DNA of 64,000 bases from Trogon surrucura (taxonomy: Eukaryota; Chordata; Aves; Trogoniformes; Trogonidae): assembly GCA_020746105.1 (NCBI GenBank), contig CM036658.1:12942689-13006688 (forward strand). The letters are read 5' to 3'. The notes below the pieces were generated by a model. That model was not told the DNA's origin, searched no databases, and worked only from the letters and a program-made list of their open reading frames with translations. The position numbers and the translations under genes were made by a program. Positions 14,101 through 25,700 of this stretch are shown here, in pieces (within the stretch, counting starts at the first letter, position 1; each line of letters begins with the position of its first letter).

Positions 14101-17100
14101 CTTATTTTTAGTATAGGGAATAGTTACTTGGCTCCTGATTGCATTTTTAAAAATTTCGTTTATCTTACCTGGAAATGTGTTCCTGAAGCTGGGACCAAAC
14201 TTGGTTAGTTCTCGAAAAACTTTGCGGAGAAGTGTGTATAAAATCAGTTTAGGAGGAGGAGGAAACCATTGCTAGCAGTGTATGAAACTGGTCATGCAGA
14301 TGATGCTGACTTGCCATGAAAACAAGCACCTTTGTATTCATACTATTGACTTCATGATGCTGACGTGCTTAAGAGGCGATTCTCATGAGATGCATGTACG
14401 CAGTCTCAAGTGTCTCCCTTCACAGTAGCTTTTTGTGACAGAGTCTGTTTTTCAGGGCAATTTACCTTGGCGTTTATTTGAGTAGGGATTTCTATTTAAA
14501 AGGGTGTTTTAGCTATCTTGTAGTGAGGTTTACAAAAGAATTGCATTTAGTTGCTCACAGTGAAGTGCTTGCTCCTCCCCACTTGCACGCACTCAGCCCA
14601 TGAAATGTGTTAATCCTCTCCTGCCCTCCCCCCATTGAAGAAGCCTGATACATTTCCTTTTGCATTACTTAGGCCTTCTGGGAAATACATGCAGAAATAA
14701 AGGGCTTTTCTGTAGCCCTTTCTCCCTCAGGAATGCATAGAAACCAGCTCCTTGGATCTGGTCCACAAACTTGAAACTTCATTTTAGGGGGGAAAAAGAA
14801 TAAATCTATAATCCTGTGCGCATGTTACTGAGAGAGTCCTAATTACAAATTCAAGTAGAGATACAGGATCTCGTAAGATCTCATGGTACTTAAAAAGAAG
14901 AAAAATCATGTTCATTGTTTGCAATCTGTATATTGTGCTGAATTTTGTCTCCAAAGCAGGTATTTAAAACTATTTAAAACTCTTAGCTCTGTGACCTTTG
15001 TTCGTCCTTCATCGTTAATAGCACTGTGTACCCAGACGGTCTACATAGAAGAGGCTTATTTTGTTTACAAAGATTACTCCGGTACTGGTAGTACTGAGAC
15101 ATGTTACTTTAACTGTAGCAAGAAACATGCCTTTTGCCTTGGGGTAACTGTTTATGCGTAGTAGTTACATGCAAACCCATGAGAAAAGGTTTTTACAGCG
15201 ATACTGCTATATTCATAGTTGATACCAATAGTGGACCTCAGGCAGAAAGGCCAGGCTGAGCCTGGTGTAGTCGTCACCCTGCTGCGCGTTGGGACGAATA
15301 GGAGTGCTTGTGTACTGGAGTGAACTGACCGTCGTGTTACAAAGGACCCTGAGCCTTGAGCTACTTGTGTGTCTCAGTGGCTGTTGGGACACATAGGTGT
15401 TGTGTCTTCCTCAGAAGGAACCTTGTGAGGAGCTAACTTGTGGTTAGCTGTGGAGGGTTACCTGTGGTGACATGGCCCATGGTGACTACTCACTGCTGAG
15501 GTAGGGAGAATACATGGTGGTGTGATGGCTTGGGCACACAGCCTGTTCACGTTGTTGGGTGTGTGCTGGTGTCCATGTTCTCCCCCTCTGCCTAAAACAG
15601 ATGTCTGTGTGGCTTGAGGCATGCGAAGCATGAACACAAGCCCTTATTGGCAGGACAGCATGGCTCTTCCCAAGGTATGCTTCACTGTGGGTTCATCTTT
15701 GCCATGGGCAAAAACAGAGTTGCCTTTTTTTCCACCGTGATTATATGTGTTGTTTGAATGTAGCTTGAAAATTGCACAGTAAAAATGTTTTGTTGTGAAT
15801 ACATATGCAAATACGCAGTGTCGCTGCTTGCTTGTTAGACTAACTCAAGAGCTGTGGGGGTGACGTTTTACATAGTTCAGGTGGTCATCACGTCTGTGGA
15901 GGTTTGTGTTTCTCAGTGTCGGTGCACGATTGCTGTTGCATGTACCAGAAGAAGCCAGCCTATAAACTTATTTTGCCAATTTCCACTCCCTCTCCTTGCT
16001 CCCATTCAGCCTCCTCAGAAATGGTCCTGCTTAGCGGCTTGATGCTGTGCCACACGAGTGCTTCTTGCTGATGGTCTGGCCCCACCAGCGACCAAGCAGT
16101 GCTGCTGCGGGGGCAGGAGCTGCCTCAGCTGGTTCTGCTGGCAAGAGGAGTGTCAGTGAAACCGTGGTGTGATCCATGCTGTGGTGAGCTGGAGCATGAA
16201 AATGGGCATTAACAAATTGGGGGTGAATCTGACCTGACCAAAGTGACAATTTCTTGCAGCTGATAAAAATATTTCATAAATCCTGGCTTTCTTTCAGTTA
16301 TCTTGTAGGTCATGTTCCTTGGCAGCCACCAAAGGAATATTATTTCAACTCCACGCTTAGAGATTATGATCTCTGTGATGACAAGTTGTCAGGTTCTCTC
16401 TCCCCCCAAGTTCTAGGGTGGAATTGCAGAGGATGGGGTGTAGGAGACCTGTTGCACAATGTTCTCCTTTTGATGCTGATGTCCTTGCCTCATGGCTTGA
16501 TGATCGCTGCTTCTTGGCCTCTTCTACGTCTCAAGTTAACAGTGTCTGGCATCCTCAAGTCTCCTCCTCACAGTTTCTTAGAGCGACCTGTGTATCTTGT
16601 TTGCTCTCTGCTTTTGATTTCAGATGAGCAGCTGATCTTTTTTGTTCAGGCACAGGTTTTTGCCCTAGTGTTTGCTCCCAGCAGGTGACACTTTGTTCTG
16701 CAGGCTGTCTTGGCTTAGAAATAGGTCTTCATCGTAGAGGAGGGCTCTCTGTATAGTGAGCAGAGGTGATGTGGTATGGTCTGTAGGCTTTTGGGTATGC
16801 TTTCCAACACTGACCAGCTTGTTGCAATTAATCACTTTGCTAAAAATGAAATGGGTTTCTGTTACTTTTTGTGGGTGGTTATTTTTCACAGCTTACATTC
16901 TGCTGCTTAAGTAGTTTCCCCAAGATATAATATGCTGCTTCCAACATAATTTTTTAATTTTGTTGAGCAGGTTGCTGATTCTGATAGGAAATTGACACTC
17001 AGTAATGAGTTTGTAAACAGTGGGCAGTGGTTTACTGCAAAAAATACCTTGCTTTAGTTCACCTTTATATGACAGTTGCAATGACGTTTCTTGCTCCGGT

Positions 17101-19901
17101 TGACTTAATTCAGGACTGCTTAGTAGTTAAGAAGGCTGAAAGTAAAAATTTTGGCTTTAATTTGAAAACTGTTAAGTTTGTGGTTTGATATACTTTTCTT
17201 AGAATCACATAGTCTGTAAATACAGCATACGATTAGTCTTATTTGGAGAATTGTTTGCTTTTGAATGGTGAAAGAATTCTAAGAAAAATTAGTTGGAAAC
17301 TACAGCTGTTTAATGATGGGGGTCTTAATTTACACCTTGTTTTGAGGTTTTTATTTCTGCATCATAGGGACATAATGGTGTGCAGATTCTTCTCTTTTAG
17401 TTATCTTCCTGAAGGACGGGATGGTATAGGTGTGATGAATCCTGAGTCTGTTTGTCAAAGAGTATCTGGAGAATAAAATGTACTTAAGCTATGTTCAGCT
17501 GGTGCTTTAAACTCCTGATTTGAAACTCCTAGTTTGGCTGGGTTTGTGTTCTTCAGACTGGTTTTATTTCAGATAATGTGTTTGTCTATGGAATAGGGTT
17601 TGGGAATGAGTGATGTGCCTCCTTTTACAAGGAGTACAGCGTTGGTTCGTGTTCTTGGGTCAGGAGTGTGTAGCTCAGCTGGGTTTCTTCAAAGGTAGAC
17701 TGGGTAACAGGCTAGTTTTGGGTTTTTGTTTCTAGTTAAAAGAAAAAGCATTTGTCAGTCAGGTTCTAGGTGAAAAATTCGGGCAAGAGTTTGGAGGTAT
17801 AAAATGTGAACTGGTAGAAGCTGTCTGTGTGTGCTTTAGGAAAAGAGGGTTGACCCTTAATGTGAAACAAACTGACGAGTTAACATTCGGCAAGGATAAG
17901 ATTATTTTTAAGGGTCCAATAAATTCCATTGCATATTTTAATATTGAATAAAGCCCTGTTTTAAAATAAAACTGTGTGATACTGTGCCTCACATCATTAG
18001 TCGCAGATGATAGCTGTAGACCTCCTTGCTTCTTCTGTGAGGTATTTTAATATTTGTCACATACGGGCCCTGGCTGTTGCAGCAATGTCGTCCAGCAGCT
18101 GGTGTCTCGGTGAGGCCAGAGCCCTCTGGGGCAGCCAGAGGCTGACTGGGGATGTGAGATGCAATGAGGATCCAGGAAGGCTTTGACCCAAGCTCTTTGT
18201 AGAACAAGAACACAGCAGGGCATCCATTAAGGAGGGAATAATCACTGCTGCAATGGCAGGCTCTTCGAGTTTGTATCATCTGATGATGGAGTTTTAGATT
18301 TATTTTTTTTTCCCCCCAAAGAGCACAGATTTAATTTGCTAAATCAGGTGTGGAGTCATTTGCCCTTCTTGTGTTTAACACTGACTTTTCTTTCTGATAC
18401 CTTAAAACTAATTTGTTGTTCTTTCCCTTGCAAACATGTGGAGCCTGATGTAGCAACCTCAGCCCGATGGCAGCAGGGCTGGCCACTGCAGCCTTTGCAC
18501 CCTTATCTCGGGCTTGGACCGACAGGCAGGAATGGCCACCGGCCCTTCCCTGCTTCTGTGGGTGGTGTGACAGGAGAGCCGTGCCCCTGAAATGCTGCCT
18601 TTGTGAAGGGCCACTGGAGCTGAACAGGGCCGTGACGAACCCTCTCTGGCTGAGGGGCGGGGAGCGTGTTGTTTTTCTTCCTCCTCAGTTAATGATTGAG
18701 AGAGGTTGCAATGCTGCCACTGCTCCTTTCAGCACCACTGCAGAGACGGCCTCGGTTTCTAGTAATTTATGCCTCTTAACCAGGTTTTTACACCTCACGG
18801 TATTTTCCGCTGTGAGCATCGGATTGATGACTTCCCTGCCCTGCATGTCCCTGTGTGCCCACCCGCTCCTGCCAGGGCTCCTGCTGCCTGCCAGAGGGAG
18901 TGGGCCTCAAGTGTCTGGAAAGCCCGAACTTCCATCTTTTCCGTTCCCTGTCATTTCATGTAATGTTTTGAAGCTCAGCTGAGAGGAGGATGTTGGGATT
19001 CTCGATGCCTGAAGGTCAGTGCAGATGACAATCAGTCCAGCTGATTTCTGCCGAGTGACGAATGTGAGAGGTTTGCTGGCTTGTGATGGATGAAAAGTGA
19101 AGAAGGAAATGAGTCTAAATGTTTAATTTTATTTTTCATAATCCCATTTGCTTCCCTTCTTGTTGGGAACTTTTATGGGTGTTTTAGCAAATGGAAATAA
19201 GAGGATGAAGGGGCTTTTGGTTGTCTTTTAGCGGTAAGAGAATTGGGCTTGGGTTGAAGAGAAGGGTGTGTATTCAGGGTATGGTCAAAGTTACGTCATG
19301 AGAAAAATCAGTCGTGAGTGAGTAGCTTATCCCATTCTTTGCTCAGGCATAAGAATTTCTACATCTTGATTTGGCTTCTTTACCCACATGAAGTGGTTTA
19401 CCTGGAGTCAGAAAAAGAACACAGAAGTGCTCTAAAGCTTAGTTTCTCCTTCTCTACCCTAGCAGTGCTCTTTTTGTACTGACCTGTCTGAAGTTGCATC
19501 ACGTGATGAAAGATTTTGGTATACTAAATAATACCTGATTTAAAAACAAGCAAACAAAACCAAGCCGAACAACAACACAAAACCTCCACCCCGATGTATG
19601 GCCTTACCGATGCCCCTTGTGTTGTAAAACAAGAGTATCTGTGTCTTACAGATTCTAGAGAGTAAGTGCTTGCTGGAGCCTTCTTCCTTCCAGTAGCTCT
19701 AGAGCTACTTAAATTGACTTGACGTAAGAGGAGCCCACTCACTGCTGACAGCCCCCGGAGGCTGCTGATATTGAGTCACAGATTTTGTCTCTGAACCTGA
19801 GGGAAGACAAGGTTTTGGACAGCCATTGTCTGAATATCTCAAAAAACAGATTTAAAAGCTGCTGCCAAGGACTCATTTGAAAGTTTGGGGTTTTCTGTAA
19901 T

Positions 19902-19960
19902 AGAGAATCATAAAACAGTTTCAGCTGCAAGAGGCCTTGAAGATCATCGAGTCCAGCCTT
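19902..19960 (-). mobile_element. Short CR1 3'-end remnant
   Basis: AGAATCATAAAACAGTTTCA, followed by GCAAGAGGCCTTGAAGATCA and GAGTCCAGCC, matches the reverse complement of a CR1 3' UTR. Only about 60 bp is recognisable. Confidence 0.7.
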
Positions 19961-20654
19961 TGTATCTGTTTAATCTCTGGCGCTTGTAATGCGTGTCAGT
20001 TTAGCTGAACTCACAAAAAACTTGATATAGCCTTCTTCCATTATCTTGTTTGCCTGGGGTACAAGTACAGGATATTACCCAGGACCTGAAGGGTTGATAA
20101 GTGCTAGAAAATATACTTCTAGTTGGTCAAATTCAAGAGACACTGCTTCTTGTGTACCTCACTAAAGAAAAGGTAACGGGCATAAATTGATAAATACAAA
20201 TGATGGGGAGGAAAAGTTTGGTTGGGTCCTCAGGGTGAGGTACATAAGACCCCAATATTTGGAAGCTGAAGGCAGGCAATTTAGACCAGTAATAAAGCAT
20301 ACTTATGTAACAGAAAATTGGTGTTGGATTTGACCTCTGCAAGAGGCTCTGCGTTGGGCTCTGTCTCCTTTGCTAACAGCAGATTTTTCACTTCAGCTGA
20401 CTCTTGGAGAAGTTCAGCAGCCTCTGTTACCCAGGCGGGCACACTGATTTTCAGTGACAGCTTTTGGCTTCGTAGCTGCTTGGATAGTTTTTTTTTTTTT
20501 CCTGTCTCTATTTTGCCTCCTATAAATGCTTAACTTATATTAATTGGTCTTTGCGGCTTTGTTTCATTGCTTACAGATTTCTCCCTCTTTAAATCATAGC
20601 TCTTGTTACCTGTCTCTGTTTCAGCTCCATACAGCATTCATACAACCAAATGTA

Positions 20655-20984
20655 CATAAAAATATATCAAGGGTGAGTGTCACGAGGATGGAGCCAGGCT
20701 CTTCTCGGTGACAACCACTGATAGGACAAGGGGTAATGGGCTGAAACTGGAACATAAGAGGTTCCGCTTAAACTCGAGAAGAAACTTCTTCTCAGTGAGG
20801 GTGACAGAGCCCTGGAACAGGCTGCCCAGAGAGGTTGTGGAGTCTCCTTCTCTGGAGACATTCAAGACCTGCCTGGACACGTTCCTGTGTAGCATAATCT
20901 AGGCGTTCCTGCTCTGGCAGGGGGATTGGACTTGATGATCTTTCGAGGTCCCTTCCAATCCCTAACATTCTGTGATTCTATGAT
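20655..20984 (+). mobile_element. CR1 LINE 3' end with tail
   Basis: This is the typical CR1 3' end. It opens with ATATATCAAGGGTGAGTGTC, followed by a decayed ORF2 C-terminus ([18 protein letters not shown], then [19 protein letters not shown]). The 3' UTR (GGGGATTGGACTTGATGATC, then CCCTTCCAATCCCTAACATT) and the ATTCTGTGATTCTATGATA tail follow. It is a 5'-truncated insertion of about 330 bp. Confidence 0.95.
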
Positions 20985-22591
20985 AATCTGTACCTTAATT
21001 GAGAAGAAGAGATGATTGAAAGGAAGAGAGCTGGTAGCTGGGAGAATTACAGCTGACATCTATTAATCTGATTTATTTTGGTTTATTTTGAAGAGAGTGT
21101 GAAGGCATGCCTTCATAAACTTAGGGTCATAAAAAGTAATGAATTTTAAAGCATTGTTAAAGGCCTTCATCTGTTTTCATGAGATTGTCTCTTAGAGACA
21201 CCTGACATCAGCCAACCCAGATCCATATTGCTAATTGAAAAAACATTTTCTCCCTACATGAATTCCTAAATCATGTGGGCTCATTACATAAGCTGACACT
21301 AACAGGCTGTGATAGAATAAAACACTACCATTAGAGGCCCTTTACTTGTGTTACTTCTTTTTGTTCAGGAATTTTTCTTTGTTCATTTCTGAAGCTTTGG
21401 ACATTCTTCAAGTGTTTTGCTCTTATCAGGAAAGTTGGAATAAAAGTATTTTCTTCATCTTTTCTGTTGGTTCACCCATCATGCCAGCTGTGACTGCAGT
21501 TTGTAGTTAGTGTGGCTAATGAAACATTGCAGTGCAGTAACAGCATTGATATGAATCTGAATTGATTTTTGTTTTTCTGTATGCTGCACAAATTAACAGA
21601 ATGCCACCTCAAGTTCAGAACTCCTCTTAATGTTCCTTTGTGTGAGGAACCTTCCTGTTACCTTTTCCTTCTGGTAAATGTTATGCAACTTCTTATGTCT
21701 GGTTTTTTTTTTTTTTAATTGAAGAATAACAACTCTTTCACAAACAGTTTGTAAGAAGTCGCTATTTTAATTTTTGAGACATCTGTCTTGTATTCAAGTG
21801 TCAAAATGTCGTATTTTATTCGTGTGTTTGAAGCTTTGCAAAAGAACACTAAATGTGACAACTTAGGGGGAGGGAAGGAAAGTAAACTGTCCTTCCATGG
21901 GAGAGTAGTTAAGTGATACAATGTTGAATTTAAAAAATGGATAACATTTGTGATAGGGTGCTGTTTGGTGAAAGTTGCAATAGAAAACTTTTAGGGTTGG
22001 TGTGGTTTTTGTTTGTTTGTTTGTGTTTTGTTTTTTTTTTTTTTTTTTTTTGCTGGAGGAGTTTCAGTTCAAGAACTTTCTTGCTGTTGTGTTTGTCTGG
22101 AAGCAGTGCTACCTGCAGAAGTTCAAGTCCTTGTTTGTTGACTGTACAATGGTCACCTTTTGTTCTGCAGTTGAATATGTAAAGGAAAGACTAACAATGA
22201 GTTCATTATGTGATGGCTCCCGAATGCAGGCTGCTGCCTGATGGGCAAAGAAGCGTCAGCTTTAATTAGGGGACAGTGTGTTAGTACAGTTAGTTCCTTT
22301 GAACTGTGCTGGCAGCCCCATTGCTCAGTGATACACTAACCTATAGGAATATTTAGCCCTCTGCCTTGGAAACCTTTCAGACTGCTGGTATATGAATTAC
22401 GACATCAGAAATACACTGATAGGCAGAAAAGTTAGGTATGCACCAGCAGCTGTGAGTTCCGATTTATCTGCTCTGAAGCTCCACGTTTGAGTGACAGGCT
22501 TTGCATCCATCTCTTCTGACAGGGAAGTAAGTGGTTGCCGTACACCCTTAGTCAGGGTTTTAGTCACAGACCGCTTGATTCTGCCTCTCAG
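20985..22591. other. Non-coding stretch between two CR1 copies
   Basis: Apart from the poly-T tract at 22005-22051, nothing recognisable is seen here. Confidence 0.7.
22005..22051. repeat. T/G-rich tract ending in a long poly-T run
   Basis: Several GTTT units are followed by more than 20 consecutive T. A poly-T run like this can be the reverse complement of a retroposon A-tail, but no element body was recognised beside it. Confidence 0.85.
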
Positions 22592-22771
22592 AACCATAGA
22601 ATCCTAGAACAGTTTCAGTTGGAAGAGACCTTCAGAATCATTGGGTCCAACTTTAGTCCTAGCTCTATCAGCACCACTAAACCATGTTCCTCAGCACAAC
22701 ATCTACCTGTCTCTTAAACACCCCCAGGGGTGACAGCTCAACCACCTCCCTGGGCAGCCTGCTCCAATGCC
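22592..22771 (-). mobile_element. CR1 LINE 3' end fragment
   Basis: On the + strand the element starts ACCATAGAATCCTAGAACAG, the reverse complement of a CR1 tail. It continues through GGAAGAGACCTTCAGAATC and GGGTCCAAC to the region reading CTCCCTGGGCAGCCTGCTCC. It is about 180 bp, 5'-truncated and diverged. Confidence 0.9.
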
Positions 22772-25700
22772 AAGATGATAATACCCCACCTAAATTGATT
22801 CAGTACCTGCAATACTTTCTCTTCGGGACGCCCTGATGGCGTTGTTGTGGTGAGGTAGCCATACCTTTTGAAACAAAGTACCACATACCATTACTCGGGC
22901 GTGCAGAGCATGAAAAGCAAAGGTTAATGCTGTGCTGGTATGTGAAGGTCTTAGTTGTATGTTAACTTTTTCTTTGGCAGCTCTAGGCTTTCCTGCTCTT
23001 GCAGAAAGCAACATTTTGTATCTGCTGCAGCTGTCATGGCTATACCTTGTGCCTGGTTTAGTCCATTACTGTTCATTCATCTGGAGAGGATAATCATTAA
23101 GTTAACTGTTAGCTACTTGTTTTGCTACCTGTTTCTCCAGTGTTTTTTTCATTTAGGATCTTCTGGTGAGAATACCAGTCTAACTTTGACAGACTGAGAT
23201 GGAAGTATTTGCTTAAAGATTAATTTATCTAAAATCAGTTTATTTCAAATTGTTTCCATGTTTTTTCAGAGTGGTGCTTGTTCTTGCACTCTTTGTTTGC
23301 TGCCTGAAGTTATATCAACCTGAGGACTGTGAGGCTTGCCTAACTATAATGCAGATAGTCTGTGTGTTTGCCATACAAATTGTCTTGGTTTTGTAAATGA
23401 TCCTTTATGGTACATTGTCAGCCTTCAGCGTGTGGCAAGTAAAGTTGAAACATGCAAACAGTGCTTATTCATACTTTTTTTTTAATGATATCCAAGTAGT
23501 GAAACCAGCCTGTGGTAGTAGTTGTGCTTGCTAAACTTGTGGTTCAAGAGTTTATCTATCCTACCTCACTGCACTCAAATGACTTTTGGCATTGTGAAGT
23601 CAGTGAAGTTGGAAGACAAAGAAAAGTTAAGAAGACAGGTGACTTGTCCCTGCCACTTCAGTGATCCTTTTTGGGTCCTGCTGCTCTCCATTTTGAAGCA
23701 CTATGTCCCTGCTACAGGATGCTAGCTTTCATCAGCATGAGAACTGGAGAGGACTGTGGGAGAGTTGCCACTCAGTGATTCTGAGCTGCTCACAGAGGGT
23801 TACGTGGAGGCTGAGGGTGGAACAGGGTAACAGAGGCTGGGCATCTGCCATGTGCTGCTGCAGAGACAGGCTTTGGAAGAAGCTTCTGCTTCAGGGACTG
23901 AATCGAGGTCTGGAGAGCAAAGATGGCATGATCTGTGTTAAGTCCTGCTGTTTTGAACTCCTGATCTTGTGCTTTTTAGTACATCTGTGTTACAGGCTTT
24001 GATGTGTTGTCAATACCATCGCAAATCAGAAGCCGTTGGGTGTGTCTGGCAAGTGTGTTTCAGTGATGATCGGGTTGGTCTTTTTGAAGTGCTCTGCTAC
24101 CCATGTGTCACAGAAGCACAGCTCTGTGCTTTTGCACTTGTGTTTATTCAGTCTTCTGGCATCAACGTGGGGCTTTCAGAGCCTGCGTGGTCCAGCCTTT
24201 CTGTATGCTTCTCACCCGTCACCGGAACTCAAACACAAGTTTACACAGAGTTCGAATAAAATAGATTGGTGTTTGGCAGTGTTTTCTCACTTGGGTTAGC
24301 AAGAGTGCCCTGGGAGCTGATTAACCCTTTGTGTGCTGTGAGTTGAAGAGGTGTGCTTCAGAGTTCATGACAAGTCTCTGGTTCAAGTGCCAGAAGGAGA
24401 ATTACATGCAAGAGACTCAAAAGATGCCCTCATGTAAGTACAAATTAAGGAGACAGGTGAATCAGTGGAAGCCCCAGCCTGTGAGGGACACTTTAAAGAT
24501 GCTTTTTTTTTCCATGGCAGCAACTGGTCTGGTAGCTTCCAATCTATTTTTTCTGCTTGGCAGAATTTCAGTCAAAACGTTAACTCTTTAGAAAACTGCA
24601 GTTCTGCACAGTGAAAGAGACAGAGCATATTTTTTCTTACAGATGTGCAGTTAAATGAGCTCTTGTTTCTCTGAACTAGTATTAAAACTTGTCTGTAGAA
24701 CAGGATACACTCAGAAACTGATCTGGCTGAAAAGTGGTATGTCACAACCTCCATTTCTCCCCATAAAAGCAAATGGCTTAGTTATTGAGCTGGGTAAGTT
24801 TCTTGAACCAATATAAACTTCAAATTTAGTGTTTTCATTTGTCTCTAAAAACAAGGGAAAAACACCTCGTAGCTTTCTGTGTCTCTCGTACTAGCATGTA
24901 AGTTACATATTTTCTGCTCTTGAAGTATCGTTCCAGGCACTATCACCGTGGTGGTTGTATAAAGCCTCCTGTGAATTTTTCTCTTTATGTGCCTGGTCTT
25001 GTTCTTCTGGTCCCTTGGGTGACATTCTGTCTCTAGTTGTGGGGGTGGAGAAGAGGTCGTGTCTGCTGCTGACAAGTCTCTGCTTCTCCATTAATGCTCT
25101 GCTAATATTTGTTGAAATTCTCTTCCCTCTTCTGCCCGACACACTTCAAACAAGTGAGCTTTGGGGCTTTTCTAACTGAGCAAACTTCAAGCAGTTGGTA
25201 GTTTATAACCTCTTTAATCCTTCATAAATAGTGCTGATCAGACACGAGACAACAAGGGGGAGAAAGAATTTGCATATGCAGATGTGATTCTAGCACTAGT
25301 CTGGAAAATATATTTTTTGTTTAACTTGTTTCTCTATATCCCAGAAGGGTGTTCTGCACAACGTGTCAGGTCTGAGGAGTGCTAAAACAAGTGTCAGTAT
25401 GGGTTCCTGCCTTAACCTTCTTAACCTGGTTGAAGAGGAGATGTGCTTGGGGGAGCACTGTTCTTTTTTTTACTGTGTTGGTAGGGAAAGTGAGCTTTCT
25501 CCTTCTGTAGCCTAGGTTGGTGCTACAATAGGCGGTGGGAGACAATACAAGGAATTTTCTTTGCGTGTGAGAAGTGGAGAAGGGCTTGAATGAAGGTGTC
25601 ATTTGAGCAGTCATTTGCTAGGTAGCCTCTGAGTACCAATTACAGGCTCCTGTGCCACCTTTGATGGGAAGATCTTTTGCTTCCCTTTTGGCACAGTGAT

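Larger units (their letters stand above)
1..19901. other. Non-coding stretch, upstream region or 5' intron; no gene seen
   Basis: About 20 kb of AT-leaning sequence. Reading frames are all short (at most about 145 codons), with no recognisable family, no consistent splice pattern and no codon-like composition. It contains homopolymer T runs, a (TA)n tract near 8850 and an AT-rich tract at 11020-11118. There are GC-richer pockets near 9600-9790 and 18440-18960 with no recognised product. A segment ending in CAG|GTAAGC at 7262 could be a chance donor. Confidence 0.7.

Noticed and set aside
16254-16688. 144-codon open frame on the + strand
   Set aside because: No family features. A shorter overlapping frame of similar quality suggests chance.
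18467-18982. 171-codon open frame on the + strand
   Set aside because: It lies in GC-rich sequence where stop codons are rare, and no motif, family or splice context is recognised. Kept only as a low-interest finding.
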